64,000 bases of DNA, taken from assembly GCA_947177395.1 (NCBI GenBank), contig CAMWUI010000001.1, forward strand, positions 62,001-126,000, written 5' to 3'. The position numbers and the translations under genes are program-made. Position 1 is the first letter of the stretch, and every line of letters begins with the position of its first letter. Positions 34,749 to 43,411 of the stretch are shown piece after piece. The notes below the pieces were generated by a model. The model worked only from the letters and a program-made list of their open reading frames with translations. It was not told where the DNA came from and made no database searches. The DNA comes from an uncultured Paraprevotella sp. (GTDB lineage Bacteria; Bacteroidota; Bacteroidia; Bacteroidales; Bacteroidaceae).

Positions 34749-36434
34749 ATGGATTGGTTTCAAAATCTACTATCTGACCCCTCGTCGATCGCCCATATCG
34801 TGTTGTTGTATGCCTTGGTGATAACGGCGGGTCTTTTTTTAGGTAAACAAAAGTTTTTTGGAATTTCTCTGGGAGTCACGTTTGTTCTTTTCGCCGGCAT
34901 TCTGGCCGGGCATCTGGGACTGACCGGTACGATGTCGACACTGAATTTCATTCAGGATTTCGGCCTGATTATCTTTGTCTATTGCGTCGGCCTGCAGGTG
35001 GGTCCCGGTTTCTTCGAGGCGTTTCAGAAAGGCGGTGTCACGCTGAATCTTCTGGCTGTGGGGCTGGTGTTGCTCAATGTGGCCGTCATGCTGGGGCTCT
35101 ACTACCTGGTTTTCGACACGAGCGACCCGAAGAACCTGCCGATGATGGTGGGCGTGCTTTGCGGCGCCGTGACGAATACGCCGGGACTGGGTGCGGCGAC
35201 GGAGGCGCTGACGCAGGTCTTCCCCCAAGGGGCGGCACCGCAGATAGCATCCGGATATGCCTGTGCCTATCCGTTGGGCGTGGTCGGCATCATCGGTGCG
35301 ACAATTGCTTTGCGTTACATCTGTCGTATCGCCTTGCAGAAAGAGGAGGATCAGATTACGGCCGAGCGGGCCGAGAATCCGCATGTGAAGCCGCATAAGA
35401 TGACATTGAAGGTGGAGAATGCCGCCCTGAACGGGAAAACCCTGTTGCAGGTGCGCACTTTCCTGGGACGTGATTTTGTCTGTTCCCGTGCGTTGCACGA
35501 AGGCCATGTGAGCATTCCCAACAGGGATACGGTTATCTATCTGGGCGATTTGCTCTACATCGTTTGCGCGGAAGACGATGCGGAGGCCGTGATGGCTTTC
35601 ATGGGCTCGGAGACGCAGGTGGACTGGACGATTCAGGACCTTCCGATGGTGTCGAAAAGCATACTTGTCACCCAGCCTTCCATGAACGGGAAAACGTTCG
35701 GACAACTGCATTTCAGTTCTGTGCACGGAGTGAACGTGACACGCATATCCCGTTCCGGCATGAATCTGTTTGCCGACCGTAACCTGCGGATGCAGGTGGG
35801 GGACAAGATTATCGTGGTGGGGCCGGAGGATGCGGTGGACCGTGTGGCCAACATGATGGGTAATTCCATCAAGCGTCTCGACCATCCCAACCTGGCCATC
35901 ATATTCGTCGGACTGATGCTGGGCATCGTGCTGGGCAGTATACCTTTTGCCATACCGGGCATTCCCATGCCGGTGAAGCTGGGTCTGGCGGGCGGTCCGC
36001 TGATTGTTGCCATCCTGATAGGCAAATGGGGGTATAAGATGCACATGGTGACATATACGACCACCAGCGCCAACCTGATGTTGCGCGAGTTCGGTCTGGC
36101 GTTGTTCCTGGCCAGTGTGGGTATTAAGGCCGGTGCTAATTTCTTTGACACGGTGGTGGCCGGTGACGGGTTGAAATATGTATGGACGGGTTTTCTGATA
36201 ACCGTCGTCCCGATTCTGATTATCGGTCTGATAGCCCGCTTGAAATACAAACTCAACTATTTCACGATTATGGGTTTGATAGCCGGCAGTACGACCGATC
36301 CCCCTGCTTTGGCCTTTGCCAATCAGTCGGCCAACAACGATGCCGCGGCGGTGGGTTACTCCACGGTTTATCCGATGACAATGTTTTTGCGTATCCTGAC
36401 GGCGCAGATCATCATCCTGCTGTTGTGCCAGTAG
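34749..36434 (+). CDS. AspT/YidE-type transporter with two RCK_C domains
   Basis: A 561-residue inner membrane transporter of the aspartate:alanine exchanger (AAE) family. An N-terminal membrane half ([36 protein letters not shown]) carries the family motif [16 protein letters not shown]. Two TrkA-C/RCK_C domains lie in the middle (residues ~210-380; [17 protein letters not shown] and [23 protein letters not shown]). A second membrane half carries the repeat [20 protein letters not shown]. It probably exchanges small organic acids. The neighbouring mutAB operon makes succinate or propionate intermediates, but a functional link is only a guess. Confidence 0.85.
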   Translation: MDWFQNLLSDPSSIAHIVLLYALVITAGLFLGKQKFFGISLGVTFVLFAGILAGHLGLTGTMSTLNFIQDFGLIIFVYCVGLQVGPGFFEAFQKGGVTLNLLAVGLVLLNVAVMLGLYYLVFDTSDPKNLPMMVGVLCGAVTNTPGLGAATEALTQVFPQGAAPQIASGYACAYPLGVVGIIGATIALRYICRIALQKEEDQITAERAENPHVKPHKMTLKVENAALNGKTLLQVRTFLGRDFVCSRALHEGHVSIPNRDTVIYLGDLLYIVCAEDDAEAVMAFMGSETQVDWTIQDLPMVSKSILVTQPSMNGKTFGQLHFSSVHGVNVTRISRSGMNLFADRNLRMQVGDKIIVVGPEDAVDRVANMMGNSIKRLDHPNLAIIFVGLMLGIVLGSIPFAIPGIPMPVKLGLAGGPLIVAILIGKWGYKMHMVTYTTTSANLMLREFGLALFLASVGIKAGANFFDTVVAGDGLKYVWTGFLITVVPILIIGLIARLKYKLNYFTIMGLIAGSTTDPPALAFANQSANNDAAAVGYSTVYPMTMFLRILTAQIIILLLCQ

Positions 36435-36489
36435 AGGGAGGGGCGGAAGTCCTTTCATTATAAGGGCAAAATGCATTTTTCTTCGTTCA

Positions 36490-36635
36490 GGGGGGCAGAT
36501 AGGGGCAGATAAAAGCCCTTTTTGCTAAAGTATATGGAAAAAAACTAATTGCCTTCCCTTTAAAGGCAGCCTAATTAATTTTACACTCCGGAAAAGTTTG
36601 CAAAACATCTGCCTTATCTGCCCCATCTGCCCCCC
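36490..36635. repeat. Inverted-repeat-bounded 146-bp element (MITE-like)
   Basis: Left arm at 36490-36512 (six G, then CAGATAGGGGCAGATAA) and right arm at 36614-36635 are inverted copies differing by one inserted base. The spacer of about 100 bases is AT-rich and encodes nothing. The right arm continues an ATCTGCC triplet pattern (ATCTGCCttATCTGCCccATCTGCC). Could be a miniature mobile element or a long hairpin downstream of the transporter gene. Confidence 0.7.
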
Positions 36636-36646
36636 TGGGAGATAAG

Positions 36647-36761
36647 GATGCCCATCCAAGCGCTCTTAGGATGCCCATTCTAACCCCCTTATAATGCCCA
36701 TTCAAGCACCCTTAGAATGCCCATCCTAACATCCTTAGGATGCCCATTCAAGCGACCGGTG
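36647..36761. repeat. 23-bp tandem repeat, five copies
   Basis: Five contiguous units begin at 36647, 36670, 36693, 36716 and 36739, each opening with RATGCCCATYC. Units 1, 3 and 5 continue CAAGC; units 2 and 4 continue CTAAC, so there is a 46-base higher-order period. No spacer separates the units, which rules out CRISPR. Not coding in any evident frame. The rest of the gap 36435-36866 (432 bases) holds only this array, the inverted-repeat element and the tRNA terminator. Confidence 0.9.
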
Positions 36762-36828
36762 GAAGAATGAATAAAAACGCTGACCCTATATTTTGTGGCA
36801 AAAAGAAGTTTTTTAGGGGAATAACAAA

Positions 36829-36864
36829 AAAAGCAGACTCGGAATCGTTTCCAAATCTGCTTTT
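36829..36864 (-). terminator. Terminator of the tRNA-Ala gene
   Basis: Stem AAAAGCAGA / TCTGCTTTT (18-base loop with minor inner pairing) is followed on the minus strand by TTTTTTTGTTATT. It starts directly after the tRNA 3' end. Confidence 0.8.
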
Positions 36865-36866
36865 AG

Positions 36867-36940
36867 TGGAGCATACAGGACTCGAACCTGCCACCTTTTG
36901 ACTGCCAGTCAAACGCTCTAGCCAGATGAGCTAATGCCCC
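36867..36940 (-). tRNA. tRNA-Ala (anticodon GGC)
   Basis: A 74-nucleotide cloverleaf on the minus strand. The acceptor arm GGGGCAT pairs with ATGCTCC and contains the G3:U70 wobble pair that identifies alanine tRNAs. The anticodon arm TTTGA-CTGGCAG-TCAAA gives anticodon GGC, and the T-arm has GGTTCGAGTCC. Discriminator base A; CCA is not encoded. It is flanked by its own canonical promoter and terminator. Confidence 0.96.
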
Positions 36941-36955
36941 GTGCCTTTCTGAATG

Positions 36956-36986
36956 CAAAGATAGACATAAAAAAGATACATGCAAA
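36956..36986 (-). promoter_or_regulatory. Canonical promoter of tRNA-Ala
   Basis: Minus strand TTTG (36983-36986), 19 bases, TATCTTTG (36956-36963). Both boxes fit the Bacteroidetes consensus exactly and the start near 36949 lies about nine bases before the mature tRNA. Confidence 0.85.
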
Positions 36987-37291
36987 ATATCTCCTGCTTT
37001 TTTAGTGGAAAACTCTATTTTTTCGGCAGATGATGCGTTGGCATTCCCCGTTCGTGACAGAAATACACCGGAAGGAGGTATAAAATCCCGCTGAATTGAA
37101 ATAATGGCTCGAGAATAGGGTATAGATAACATAAAATTTTGTACTTTTGTAAACTGTGAAATACGATAGAGATGATTTCTTACAACTACCGCACAGCTGG
37201 AGACCGACAGAATGGATATGTTTTTTATAACAAGGCATATCATGCAGTCGTTTTTCTGAATCGTATAACAAATTTAAATGCAGGATGAGGT
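36987..37291. other. Intergenic stretch without a recognised gene
   Basis: About 305 bases between the tRNA promoter and the first GT2 gene. The only signal I see is a plus-strand TACTTTTG (37142-37149), a possible -7 box without a -33 partner, about 135 bases before the ATG at 37292. Reading frames on either strand here show no protein-like sequence. Confidence 0.6.
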
Positions 37292-38194
37292 ATGAGTAAG
37301 GAGTCGGTCACGGTTTTGATGTCAACTTATAACGGAGAGCGTTATTTGCAGGAACAACTTTCTTCCATCTATGGCCAGGAAGAAGTCGATTGTTCCCTGT
37401 TGGTGCGTGACGACGGTTCGTCGGACGCGACGGTTGACATGCTGAAGGAAGAGCAGCAGGCTCATCCCCTGACTTGGTATACGGGGGAGAACATGGGACC
37501 GGCAAGAAGTTTCTGGGATCTGGTCTGTACGGCATCCGGCTCTGATTATTACGCTTTTGCGGATCAGGACGATGTGTGGCTGAAAGATAAACTGAAAACA
37601 GCGGTCGCCAGGTTGAAGAGCCATGAGGATGTTCCGGCGTTGTATTTCTGTCAGACACAGCTGGTGGACGGAGAACTTCGTCCGTTGGAAAGTGTGCGGA
37701 TTGCTCCTCTGCTGACGTATGGCGAGGCATTGATTTATCAGTTTGTAGGCGGTAGCACGATGGTGTTCAATGAGGCGTTGCGCCGGAAACTGGCGGAATA
37801 TACGCCCCGGTATCTGCGGATGCACGATATCTGGGTGTATGACGTGGCGCTGGCTGTCGGAGCTTTTGTCTGTTTCGACCCGACGCCGCATATCCTGTAC
37901 CGGCAGCATGAGAGAAATGCCGTCGGGCAGTTGAATTCATGGCGCTTCCGGTGGAGAAACCGCTGGAAAAGGATCGTGAGGAATGAGCATATCCGTTTGC
38001 GCACCGCGGAAGAATTGTGGCGCGGCTATGCGGATGTCATGTCATCGGAGAACAGGGAACTGACGCGCAAGGTGGTGAATTACAGAAAGAGCCGGCGTGC
38101 GAGGATGCAATTGCTGTGGGGCAGGGAGCTGCATTGTTCCGAACCGTCTGTCGAACTGTCCGGAAAACTGGCGATTATGGCGGGTATCTTTTAG
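37292..38194 (+). CDS. GT2 glycosyltransferase (rhamnosyltransferase-like)
   Basis: A 300-residue soluble GT-A enzyme: SVTVLMSTYNGERYLQEQLSSIYGQ at the N-terminus, VRDDGSSDATVDML near residue 40 and the metal-binding YYAFADQDDVWLKDKL near 90. This pattern (ADQDDVW) is typical of rhamnosyl- or similar transferases in O-antigen and capsule loci. A C-terminal His and aromatic region (HILYRQHERNAVGQ) closes the acceptor site. First of a plus-strand group with two more GT2s and a radical SAM enzyme, all closely spaced. Acts in the cytoplasm on a lipid-linked oligosaccharide; donor sugar not readable. Confidence 0.85.
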   Translation: MSKESVTVLMSTYNGERYLQEQLSSIYGQEEVDCSLLVRDDGSSDATVDMLKEEQQAHPLTWYTGENMGPARSFWDLVCTASGSDYYAFADQDDVWLKDKLKTAVARLKSHEDVPALYFCQTQLVDGELRPLESVRIAPLLTYGEALIYQFVGGSTMVFNEALRRKLAEYTPRYLRMHDIWVYDVALAVGAFVCFDPTPHILYRQHERNAVGQLNSWRFRWRNRWKRIVRNEHIRLRTAEELWRGYADVMSSENRELTRKVVNYRKSRRARMQLLWGRELHCSEPSVELSGKLAIMAGIF

Positions 38195-38203
38195 AAGTTG
38201 AGA

Positions 38204-38992
38204 ATGGAAAGACCGGTAATATCCATAGTGACAATCTGTTTCAACAGTGTTTCCACTGTTGAGGAAACCATATTGAGTGTGCTCGGACAGCACTATGACA
38301 AGCTCGATTTCGTGATAATAGACGGAGGTTCCACGGATGGGACGCTGGATATCATAGAGCGCTACCGCTCCCGGTTGGGTTATTTCCATTCGGAGCCGGA
38401 TAAGGGAATCAGCGATGCGTTTAACAAGGGCATACTTCATTCCAGGGGAGATATCATCGGGATTATCAACAGCGATGACATTCTTTTGCCCGATGCGCTG
38501 GAGCGGATGGCCGAGGCCTATGAAGAAGGCGTCGACATATACCGGGGAAATGTAATCATACGCAACAAGGAAACCGGTTTCACGGGGCGCGACATACCTT
38601 CCATGAAATTCCCCCTGATGCCTTTCTGGGTGAATGTGGACCATCAGGGGACATTTGTCACGGCCGAAGCCTACAGACGTTGGGGTATGTACGACCTGAA
38701 TTTCCGCTATATGATGGATCATGACTTTCTGACCCGTGCCTATCAGGGTGGAGCGCGGTTCAAATACGTTCCGGCAGACGTGGCGGAGTTCCGTCTGGGC
38801 GGAGTTTCCGTAGCTTCCATTTCCGCAAAACAATATGATATCAAACATATCGTTCTTAATAATGGAGGTAGCAGGCTGTTGGCTGATTTCTGTTATTTCT
38901 ATTTCTGGTCGTTGGACTGTGTAAAGAGAGTGATTGTCGGCCTGTTTGGCATGGATGTGCTGAAACGGATGCATTATGCTAAGACAGAGTAG
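38204..38992 (+). CDS. GT2 glycosyltransferase
   Basis: A 262-residue GT-A enzyme. VISIVTICFNSVSTVEETILSV opens the fold, VIIDGGSTDGTLDIIERY is near residue 40 and DIIGIINSDDILLPDAL near 85 supplies the metal-binding Asp residues. WVNVDHQGTFVTAEAYRRWG near residue 145 and YMMDHDFLTRAY near 168 are typical acceptor-side motifs of WcaA-like transferases. I chose the ATG at 38204, ten bases after the preceding stop; a TTG two codons earlier is less likely. It probably adds one sugar of the surface polysaccharide repeat. Confidence 0.85.
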   Translation: MERPVISIVTICFNSVSTVEETILSVLGQHYDKLDFVIIDGGSTDGTLDIIERYRSRLGYFHSEPDKGISDAFNKGILHSRGDIIGIINSDDILLPDALERMAEAYEEGVDIYRGNVIIRNKETGFTGRDIPSMKFPLMPFWVNVDHQGTFVTAEAYRRWGMYDLNFRYMMDHDFLTRAYQGGARFKYVPADVAEFRLGGVSVASISAKQYDIKHIVLNNGGSRLLADFCYFYFWSLDCVKRVIVGLFGMDVLKRMHYAKTE

Positions 38993-39019
38993 ATAAGTTT
39001 AATTGACGATAGTAAGATT

Positions 39020-40480
39020 ATGAAGATATATTTTGTCAATCCCCCTTTTAAAGCCGAATACGGGAAATTCTCGCGTGAGTCCCGTAGCCCGGCTGTGACG
39101 AAGAGCGGAGCGTTGTATTATCCGCTTTGGTTGATTTATGCGGCGGCATATTGCAGGAAATGCGGGCATGAAGTGTGTTTTCTGGATGCTCCGGCCAAGC
39201 AGATGAACGAGGAGCAGTCGCTGGACGTCATACGGGAGAAGGGGCAGGACGGAATGTTGTTCGTATTCGGAACGAGCACGCCTTCTATCAAGAGCGATGT
39301 GGCCTTTGCCGCCCGCGTGAAACAGTTGTTCCCGAAGGGATTTGTGCTTTTGGTGGGGACACACCCGTCAGCCTGTGCCGAAGAGACCTTGGAATATTCC
39401 GAGGCGACGGATGCCGTTGCTATCGGTGAATATGACATGATTGTCAGAGAACTGGCCGATGCGTTGGAGCATCGGACAGCCTTGACGGAAGTCAGGGGAC
39501 TGTGTCTGCGTTCCGGCGGGAAGTTTCTGCGCACGGCTCCGATGCCTCCGATCAGGGAGTTGGATGATATACCGTTGGCTTCGGAATTCATTAAAGAGTT
39601 TCTGGATGAACGTGACTATTTTTTCGCGGCTGCCACGTATCCTTCCATTCAGATATTTACAGGACGGGGATGCCCGTTCCATTGTAACTTCTGTGTCTAT
39701 CCCCAGACGATGCACGGGCATATATTCCGGGCACGTTCGGCGGCCAACGTCGTGGCGGAGTTTGAATATATTGCCTCCCATTTCCCGGATGTGAAGGAAG
39801 TGGTAATCGAGGATGATACGTTCACCGTCAATAAGAAGCGGGTTCTGGAGATATGTGCGCTACTGGTGGAGAAGAAGTTGCACAAGCGCTTGCGCTGGTT
39901 GTGCAACGCACGTGTCAACCTTGATTTGGAAACGATGCAGGCCATGAAGAAGGCCGGTTGTCGGCTGATTATCCCGGGCATCGAGTCGGGAAGCCAGCAG
40001 ATTCTGGACAATATAAAGAAGGGGACGAAAGTGGAACAGTTCTACTCCTATGTCGCCAATGCCAAGAAGGCGGGATTGCTTATCCATGCGTGTTATATGG
40101 TCGGAAACAGGGGAGAGACGAAGGAAACGATGCAGGAAACCTTGAAACTGGCGTTGAAACTGAACACGGATACGGCACAGTTCTTCCCGCTGATTCCCTA
40201 TCCCGGGACGGAAGCATACAAGTGGGCCCGGGAAAACGGCTATATCGAGACCGACTACGAGCGTTATTGTTTGCCGGATGGCACGCATAACACGGTGCTG
40301 AATCTGCCGGGACTGTCAGCGCAGGAGATGGTGGCTTTCTGCAACATGGCTCGCAAGAGATACTATCTGCGGCCGGGGTATATCCTGCACAGGCTGAAAG
40401 TGGGCCTGGCGCATCCTTCCGATTTGAAACGTTCGCTGAAGGCATTCGGGAAGTTGAGACATTATTTATTTTCCAAATAA
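39020..40480 (+). CDS. Cobalamin-binding radical SAM protein
   Basis: A 486-residue enzyme with two parts. The N-terminal B12-binding-like domain (residues ~1-160) includes MLFVFGTSTPSIKSD and LLVGTHPSACAEETL. The radical SAM domain starts near residue 200 with the cluster motif GRGCPFHCNFCVYP (Cys-x3-Cys-x2-Cys), followed by the SAM-region EYIASHFPDVKEVVIEDD. The B12 domain lacks the usual Asp-x-His-x-x-Gly ligand (THPSAC at that place), as in many family members that bind cobalamin base-off. Relatives perform C-methylation or other radical chemistry. Its position among GT2 genes suggests modification of a sugar or lipid, but the substrate is unknown. Confidence 0.85.
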   Translation: MKIYFVNPPFKAEYGKFSRESRSPAVTKSGALYYPLWLIYAAAYCRKCGHEVCFLDAPAKQMNEEQSLDVIREKGQDGMLFVFGTSTPSIKSDVAFAARVKQLFPKGFVLLVGTHPSACAEETLEYSEATDAVAIGEYDMIVRELADALEHRTALTEVRGLCLRSGGKFLRTAPMPPIRELDDIPLASEFIKEFLDERDYFFAAATYPSIQIFTGRGCPFHCNFCVYPQTMHGHIFRARSAANVVAEFEYIASHFPDVKEVVIEDDTFTVNKKRVLEICALLVEKKLHKRLRWLCNARVNLDLETMQAMKKAGCRLIIPGIESGSQQILDNIKKGTKVEQFYSYVANAKKAGLLIHACYMVGNRGETKETMQETLKLALKLNTDTAQFFPLIPYPGTEAYKWARENGYIETDYERYCLPDGTHNTVLNLPGLSAQEMVAFCNMARKRYYLRPGYILHRLKVGLAHPSDLKRSLKAFGKLRHYLFSK

Positions 40481-40488
40481 ATATGTAG

Positions 40489-41238
40489 ATGGATAAAGTG
40501 TCTGTAATCATGCCCGTGCATAATGCCGGGGAATACATTGAGGAGGCGATTCAGTCTGTTCGTGCTCAGACGTATTCCAACTGGGAACTGTTGATCGTAG
40601 ACGACCGTTCTACGGATAATTCCGTGGAGATTATCATGAAATATGTGGCTCTTGACAGTCGCATCCGCATGTTTACGAATCCCAGATCGTCCGGTATGCC
40701 CGGCGCACCGCGTAACAAAGGGGTGGAAGAAGCGACCGGGCGCTTTATTGCTTTTCTGGACAGTGACGATGTGTGGCTGCCGGAGAAACTGGAACAGCAG
40801 ATACCGTTGTTCGGGAATCCGGATACGGCCATCGTGTTCAGTAATTACGAGAAGATTTCGGATAAGGGCGAGCGGAACAATCGTTTTTTTATTGCCCCTA
40901 AGGTCGCAACCTACAAAAGGATGTTGAAAGGCAACGTCATAGGTAATCTTACCGGTATTTATGATACGGCCAAAGTCGGTAAGATTTTCTTCCTGAACGT
41001 GCATCACGAGGACTATGTGCTTTGGTTGTATATTCTGAAGAAAGGCTTTATCGCCCGCAACACGAATACGGTGGTCGCCTTATACCGGGTGAGGACGGAA
41101 TCCGTTTCTTCCCGCAAACTGTCGGTGCTTCCCTGGCAATGGAATATTTATATAAATATAGAGAAGACGGGCTATTGCAAAGCGGTGTTCTATTATATAT
41201 GTTATGCTGTTCAGGCCCTTCGCAAGAGTCTGATTTGA
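40489..41238 (+). CDS. GT2 glycosyltransferase
   Basis: A 249-residue GT-A enzyme: VSVIMPVHNAGEYIEEAIQSVRAQ, then LLIVDDRSTDNSVEII near residue 35 and RFIAFLDSDDVWLPEKL near 85 (metal-binding Asp). The acceptor part carries HHEDYVLWLYILKKG near residue 180, a motif common in capsule and LPS GT2s of the LPS-branch transferase group. It begins eight bases after the radical SAM stop and is the last gene of this plus-strand group. A strong nested hairpin follows it. Confidence 0.85.
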   Translation: MDKVSVIMPVHNAGEYIEEAIQSVRAQTYSNWELLIVDDRSTDNSVEIIMKYVALDSRIRMFTNPRSSGMPGAPRNKGVEEATGRFIAFLDSDDVWLPEKLEQQIPLFGNPDTAIVFSNYEKISDKGERNNRFFIAPKVATYKRMLKGNVIGNLTGIYDTAKVGKIFFLNVHHEDYVLWLYILKKGFIARNTNTVVALYRVRTESVSSRKLSVLPWQWNIYINIEKTGYCKAVFYYICYAVQALRKSLI

Positions 41239-41284
41239 AATACCAACCGCATAGAGGATTTTTCGTTCATAAACTTGATAACTC

Positions 41285-41332
41285 CTGTCCCCAGGGAAGT
41301 GTAGGCTTGAGATACACTTTTTCTGGGGACAG
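41285..41332. terminator. Nested hairpin in a convergent gap
   Basis: Outer stem CTGTCCCCAG / CTGGGGACAG and inner stem AAGTGTA / TACACTT are separated by a 2/3-base internal loop and capped by nine bases. It lies between the plus-strand GT2 gene and the minus-strand lipoprotein gene, so it may serve as a bidirectional terminator. Neither side has a strong U-tract. Confidence 0.5.
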
Positions 41333-41364
41333 TTAATTTATTGCAGGAATCGATGCTCCCTGAA

Positions 41365-41871
41365 TCAGAAGTTTCTGAATACCAGGCGGACTTTGTCGGA
41401 AGATAATATCAGTTGCTCCTTGTTCAGCACTTCTATGCGGAATGTTTCCCGGTTGCCGATGATGCCGCTTTCCTTGAGGAGACGGCTGTTTGTGTTCAGG
41501 GGCTTGTCGGTGCTTCGGGTGTCGTGCACATACAGCTGGGGAATGTCCAGCGTGTTGCTCTGATGGTTGAAGCGGCCGAAAAACTCGCTGTAATCCTGCG
41601 GTTGTTCGTGAACTTCCTTATTGGCATCGAAGGGGAAATAGGCTTTGTTATAATAGCGTATGCAGAGCAGGTCTTGTTGGAACACCCAGAATATCTTTTT
41701 GTGCTTGACGTCTTCGGTTATCGGCTGATTGTCGCTGTCGGCGGACGTCATCTCGGCGAGTTGCCAGTTACCCTCCAGATCACCGTTTTTGGGCAATTTG
41801 TCACAGGCGTTTGTCACAATTAATATAAATATTGCGAGGGTGGAAAGAAGTGTGTTACTTGTCTTTTTCAT
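41365..41871 (-). CDS. Lipocalin-like lipoprotein
   Basis: A 168-residue lipoprotein with lipobox FILIVTNACDK. The mature part starts GDLEGNWQLAEMTSAD, the Gly-x-Trp motif of lipocalin-like domains common in Bacteroidetes, and continues as short beta-strands (KIFWVFQQDLLCIRYYN; ETFRIEVLNKEQLILSSDKVRLVFRNF). Probably periplasmic or outer membrane attached; ligand unknown. Its start overlaps the wzi-like gene stop by four bases. Confidence 0.65.
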   Translation of the reverse strand: MKKTSNTLLSTLAIFILIVTNACDKLPKNGDLEGNWQLAEMTSADSDNQPITEDVKHKKIFWVFQQDLLCIRYYNKAYFPFDANKEVHEQPQDYSEFFGRFNHQSNTLDIPQLYVHDTRSTDKPLNTNSRLLKESGIIGNRETFRIEVLNKEQLILSSDKVRLVFRNF

Positions 41872-43379
41872 TTTCGTCTGTTTTTAGTGAGGAAACCGGT
41901 TTTGCGCAATGTAATCTGTACTCCTGTATTGTTTCCGAGTTGTGCGCCGCGGTCGATGCCGAATGCACCCGACAGACTCCAGCCTTCCAGATTTGTATGT
42001 CCGATATGCCGGGGGACGTATTCCAGTTCTATCATGAATGAGTTGGAATACTTGATTTCATCGTAGGGCAGTGTGTAGTTGCCCCAGTTGGAGGTATAAG
42101 TGTACAGCATGCGGTAGTTGAGGAACGGCAGAGGGCTGCCCGACAATCCGAAATGGTGGGCGGTGAACCGGTTGCACCGGAACGTCAGGTCGCCGTCGTC
42201 GTTGTAGAGCGGCGAGGTGAACAGCGGATTGCCGAAGGCCTGGCCGTAATGCTGCCATCCCCAGTAGATGTTGTGGTTATAGTAATTGTCCCGTCCGCTA
42301 ATCTGGTCGGGAATCTCTTCCGTCCGGTCGTGATAGATGCCGCCGGCCTGATATTTGGTGTGCATGTATTCATATACGAGCGAGGATACGACGGGGTTCT
42401 TTGGCAGGGTAACTTCTCCGCCAATCAGTCCATCCAGCCATCCGTATTGGAAGAACAGCATGGAGTGGTCTTCGAAGAAATGGTCGTAATATGCCCGTAC
42501 CTTCCAGTCTTTCCCTTTGTAGCTGAGACTGAATGTCCAGCTTCCGAGCGTATTTCCGGCGGCATTGAGATAGATGTCGTCGGTGGGATCGCTTCCTCCT
42601 CCTGCTATCGCTTTGAAGAAGTCCTTCACCGAATGCCCCATGGTCTGGTTGTATGGCGGTTGGGAGAACAGGCGGAAAGATGTGCCGCCGAACATGCAGG
42701 CCCATTCCAGACCGCCTTCCGCCATCAGTGGGAATTTATCCTCGTTTCCGATGCGCAGATAACCGGCCTTCGTATGCAGTAAGGCCTTCTTGATGTATCG
42801 GGACTGAGGGGTGACATAATCCTCCTGCCACCGTCCGTCCGTCAGCATCCCGTAGCCGAAGTGGCCTTTTATAGCTGCCCAGTTGCTTTTGCCTGTGATA
42901 GACAGATATTCCGGCAGCTCTATCCGTACCTGGGGGACAGGTCGTGCATTGATGCCGAAGGTCTGGCTTCCGGAGCTTAAAGATTCATTTTTGAATACGG
43001 CGGGATGCTCCTTGGCACCGACGCTGAGGCGCAGCTTTTTATAGTTGATATCGACATAGGCCTGCTGGATGATGACAGGTGCTGTGTTACCGTATGCCAC
43101 TGCCATGTCAAGGCCGTATCCCCATTTCCACTTGCGCAGGCTGTCCTGGTCGGTGGAGCGCCGGAGGCTTCCCCTTAGATAGCCGTTGTTTCCGTCAATA
43201 CTGCTCAGGCCGTGCCGGTTGGCGTTTAGCCACAGGGGACTTTTTTCACTGCCTCCTGTTATTTGCATTTCTGCTTTATATTCGATGCCCTTTCCTAATT
43301 CTTTCCAACGGCTGTCCTGTGCAAAAAATGGTACCTCCGTTGCCAGAAGTACCATTATCATGATTGTTTTTCTTTTCAT
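41868..43379 (-). CDS. Capsule assembly Wzi-family outer membrane protein
   Basis: A 503-residue outer membrane beta-barrel with signal peptide (IMIMVLLATEVPFFAQ). The N-terminal segment GSEKSPLWLNANRHGLSS is the hallmark of the Bacteroidetes Wzi-like group. Alternating aromatic strands continue to the C-terminal aromatic-rich end (SFMIELEYVPRHIGH). Wzi proteins help hold capsule at the surface. This gene is 32 bases after RNase Y and coupled with a lipocalin-like lipoprotein; it lies between two blocks of polysaccharide genes. Confidence 0.8.
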   Translation of the reverse strand: MKRKTIMIMVLLATEVPFFAQDSRWKELGKGIEYKAEMQITGGSEKSPLWLNANRHGLSSIDGNNGYLRGSLRRSTDQDSLRKWKWGYGLDMAVAYGNTAPVIIQQAYVDINYKKLRLSVGAKEHPAVFKNESLSSGSQTFGINARPVPQVRIELPEYLSITGKSNWAAIKGHFGYGMLTDGRWQEDYVTPQSRYIKKALLHTKAGYLRIGNEDKFPLMAEGGLEWACMFGGTSFRLFSQPPYNQTMGHSVKDFFKAIAGGGSDPTDDIYLNAAGNTLGSWTFSLSYKGKDWKVRAYYDHFFEDHSMLFFQYGWLDGLIGGEVTLPKNPVVSSLVYEYMHTKYQAGGIYHDRTEEIPDQISGRDNYYNHNIYWGWQHYGQAFGNPLFTSPLYNDDGDLTFRCNRFTAHHFGLSGSPLPFLNYRMLYTYTSNWGNYTLPYDEIKYSNSFMIELEYVPRHIGHTNLEGWSLSGAFGIDRGAQLGNNTGVQITLRKTGFLTKNRRK

Positions 43380-43411
43380 CTTGTGACTCTGAGTATGTGC
43401 TACGGAATCTT

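Noticed and set aside
34839..36476. Long minus-strand frame (545 codons) opposite the transporter
   Set aside because: It is the antisense of a well-conserved membrane protein; its translation is rich in His, Arg and Gln without any domain.
36647..36761. Repeat array as a CRISPR
   Set aside because: The 23-base units are directly contiguous without spacers, vary between themselves, and no cas gene is nearby.
36863..37243. 126-codon minus-strand frame across the tRNA
   Set aside because: It runs through tRNA-Ala and its promoter and has no homologous look.
38042..38974. Minus-strand frame opposite the second GT2 gene
   Set aside because: Antisense shadow with low-complexity His/Arg content; the plus strand has clear GT2 motifs.
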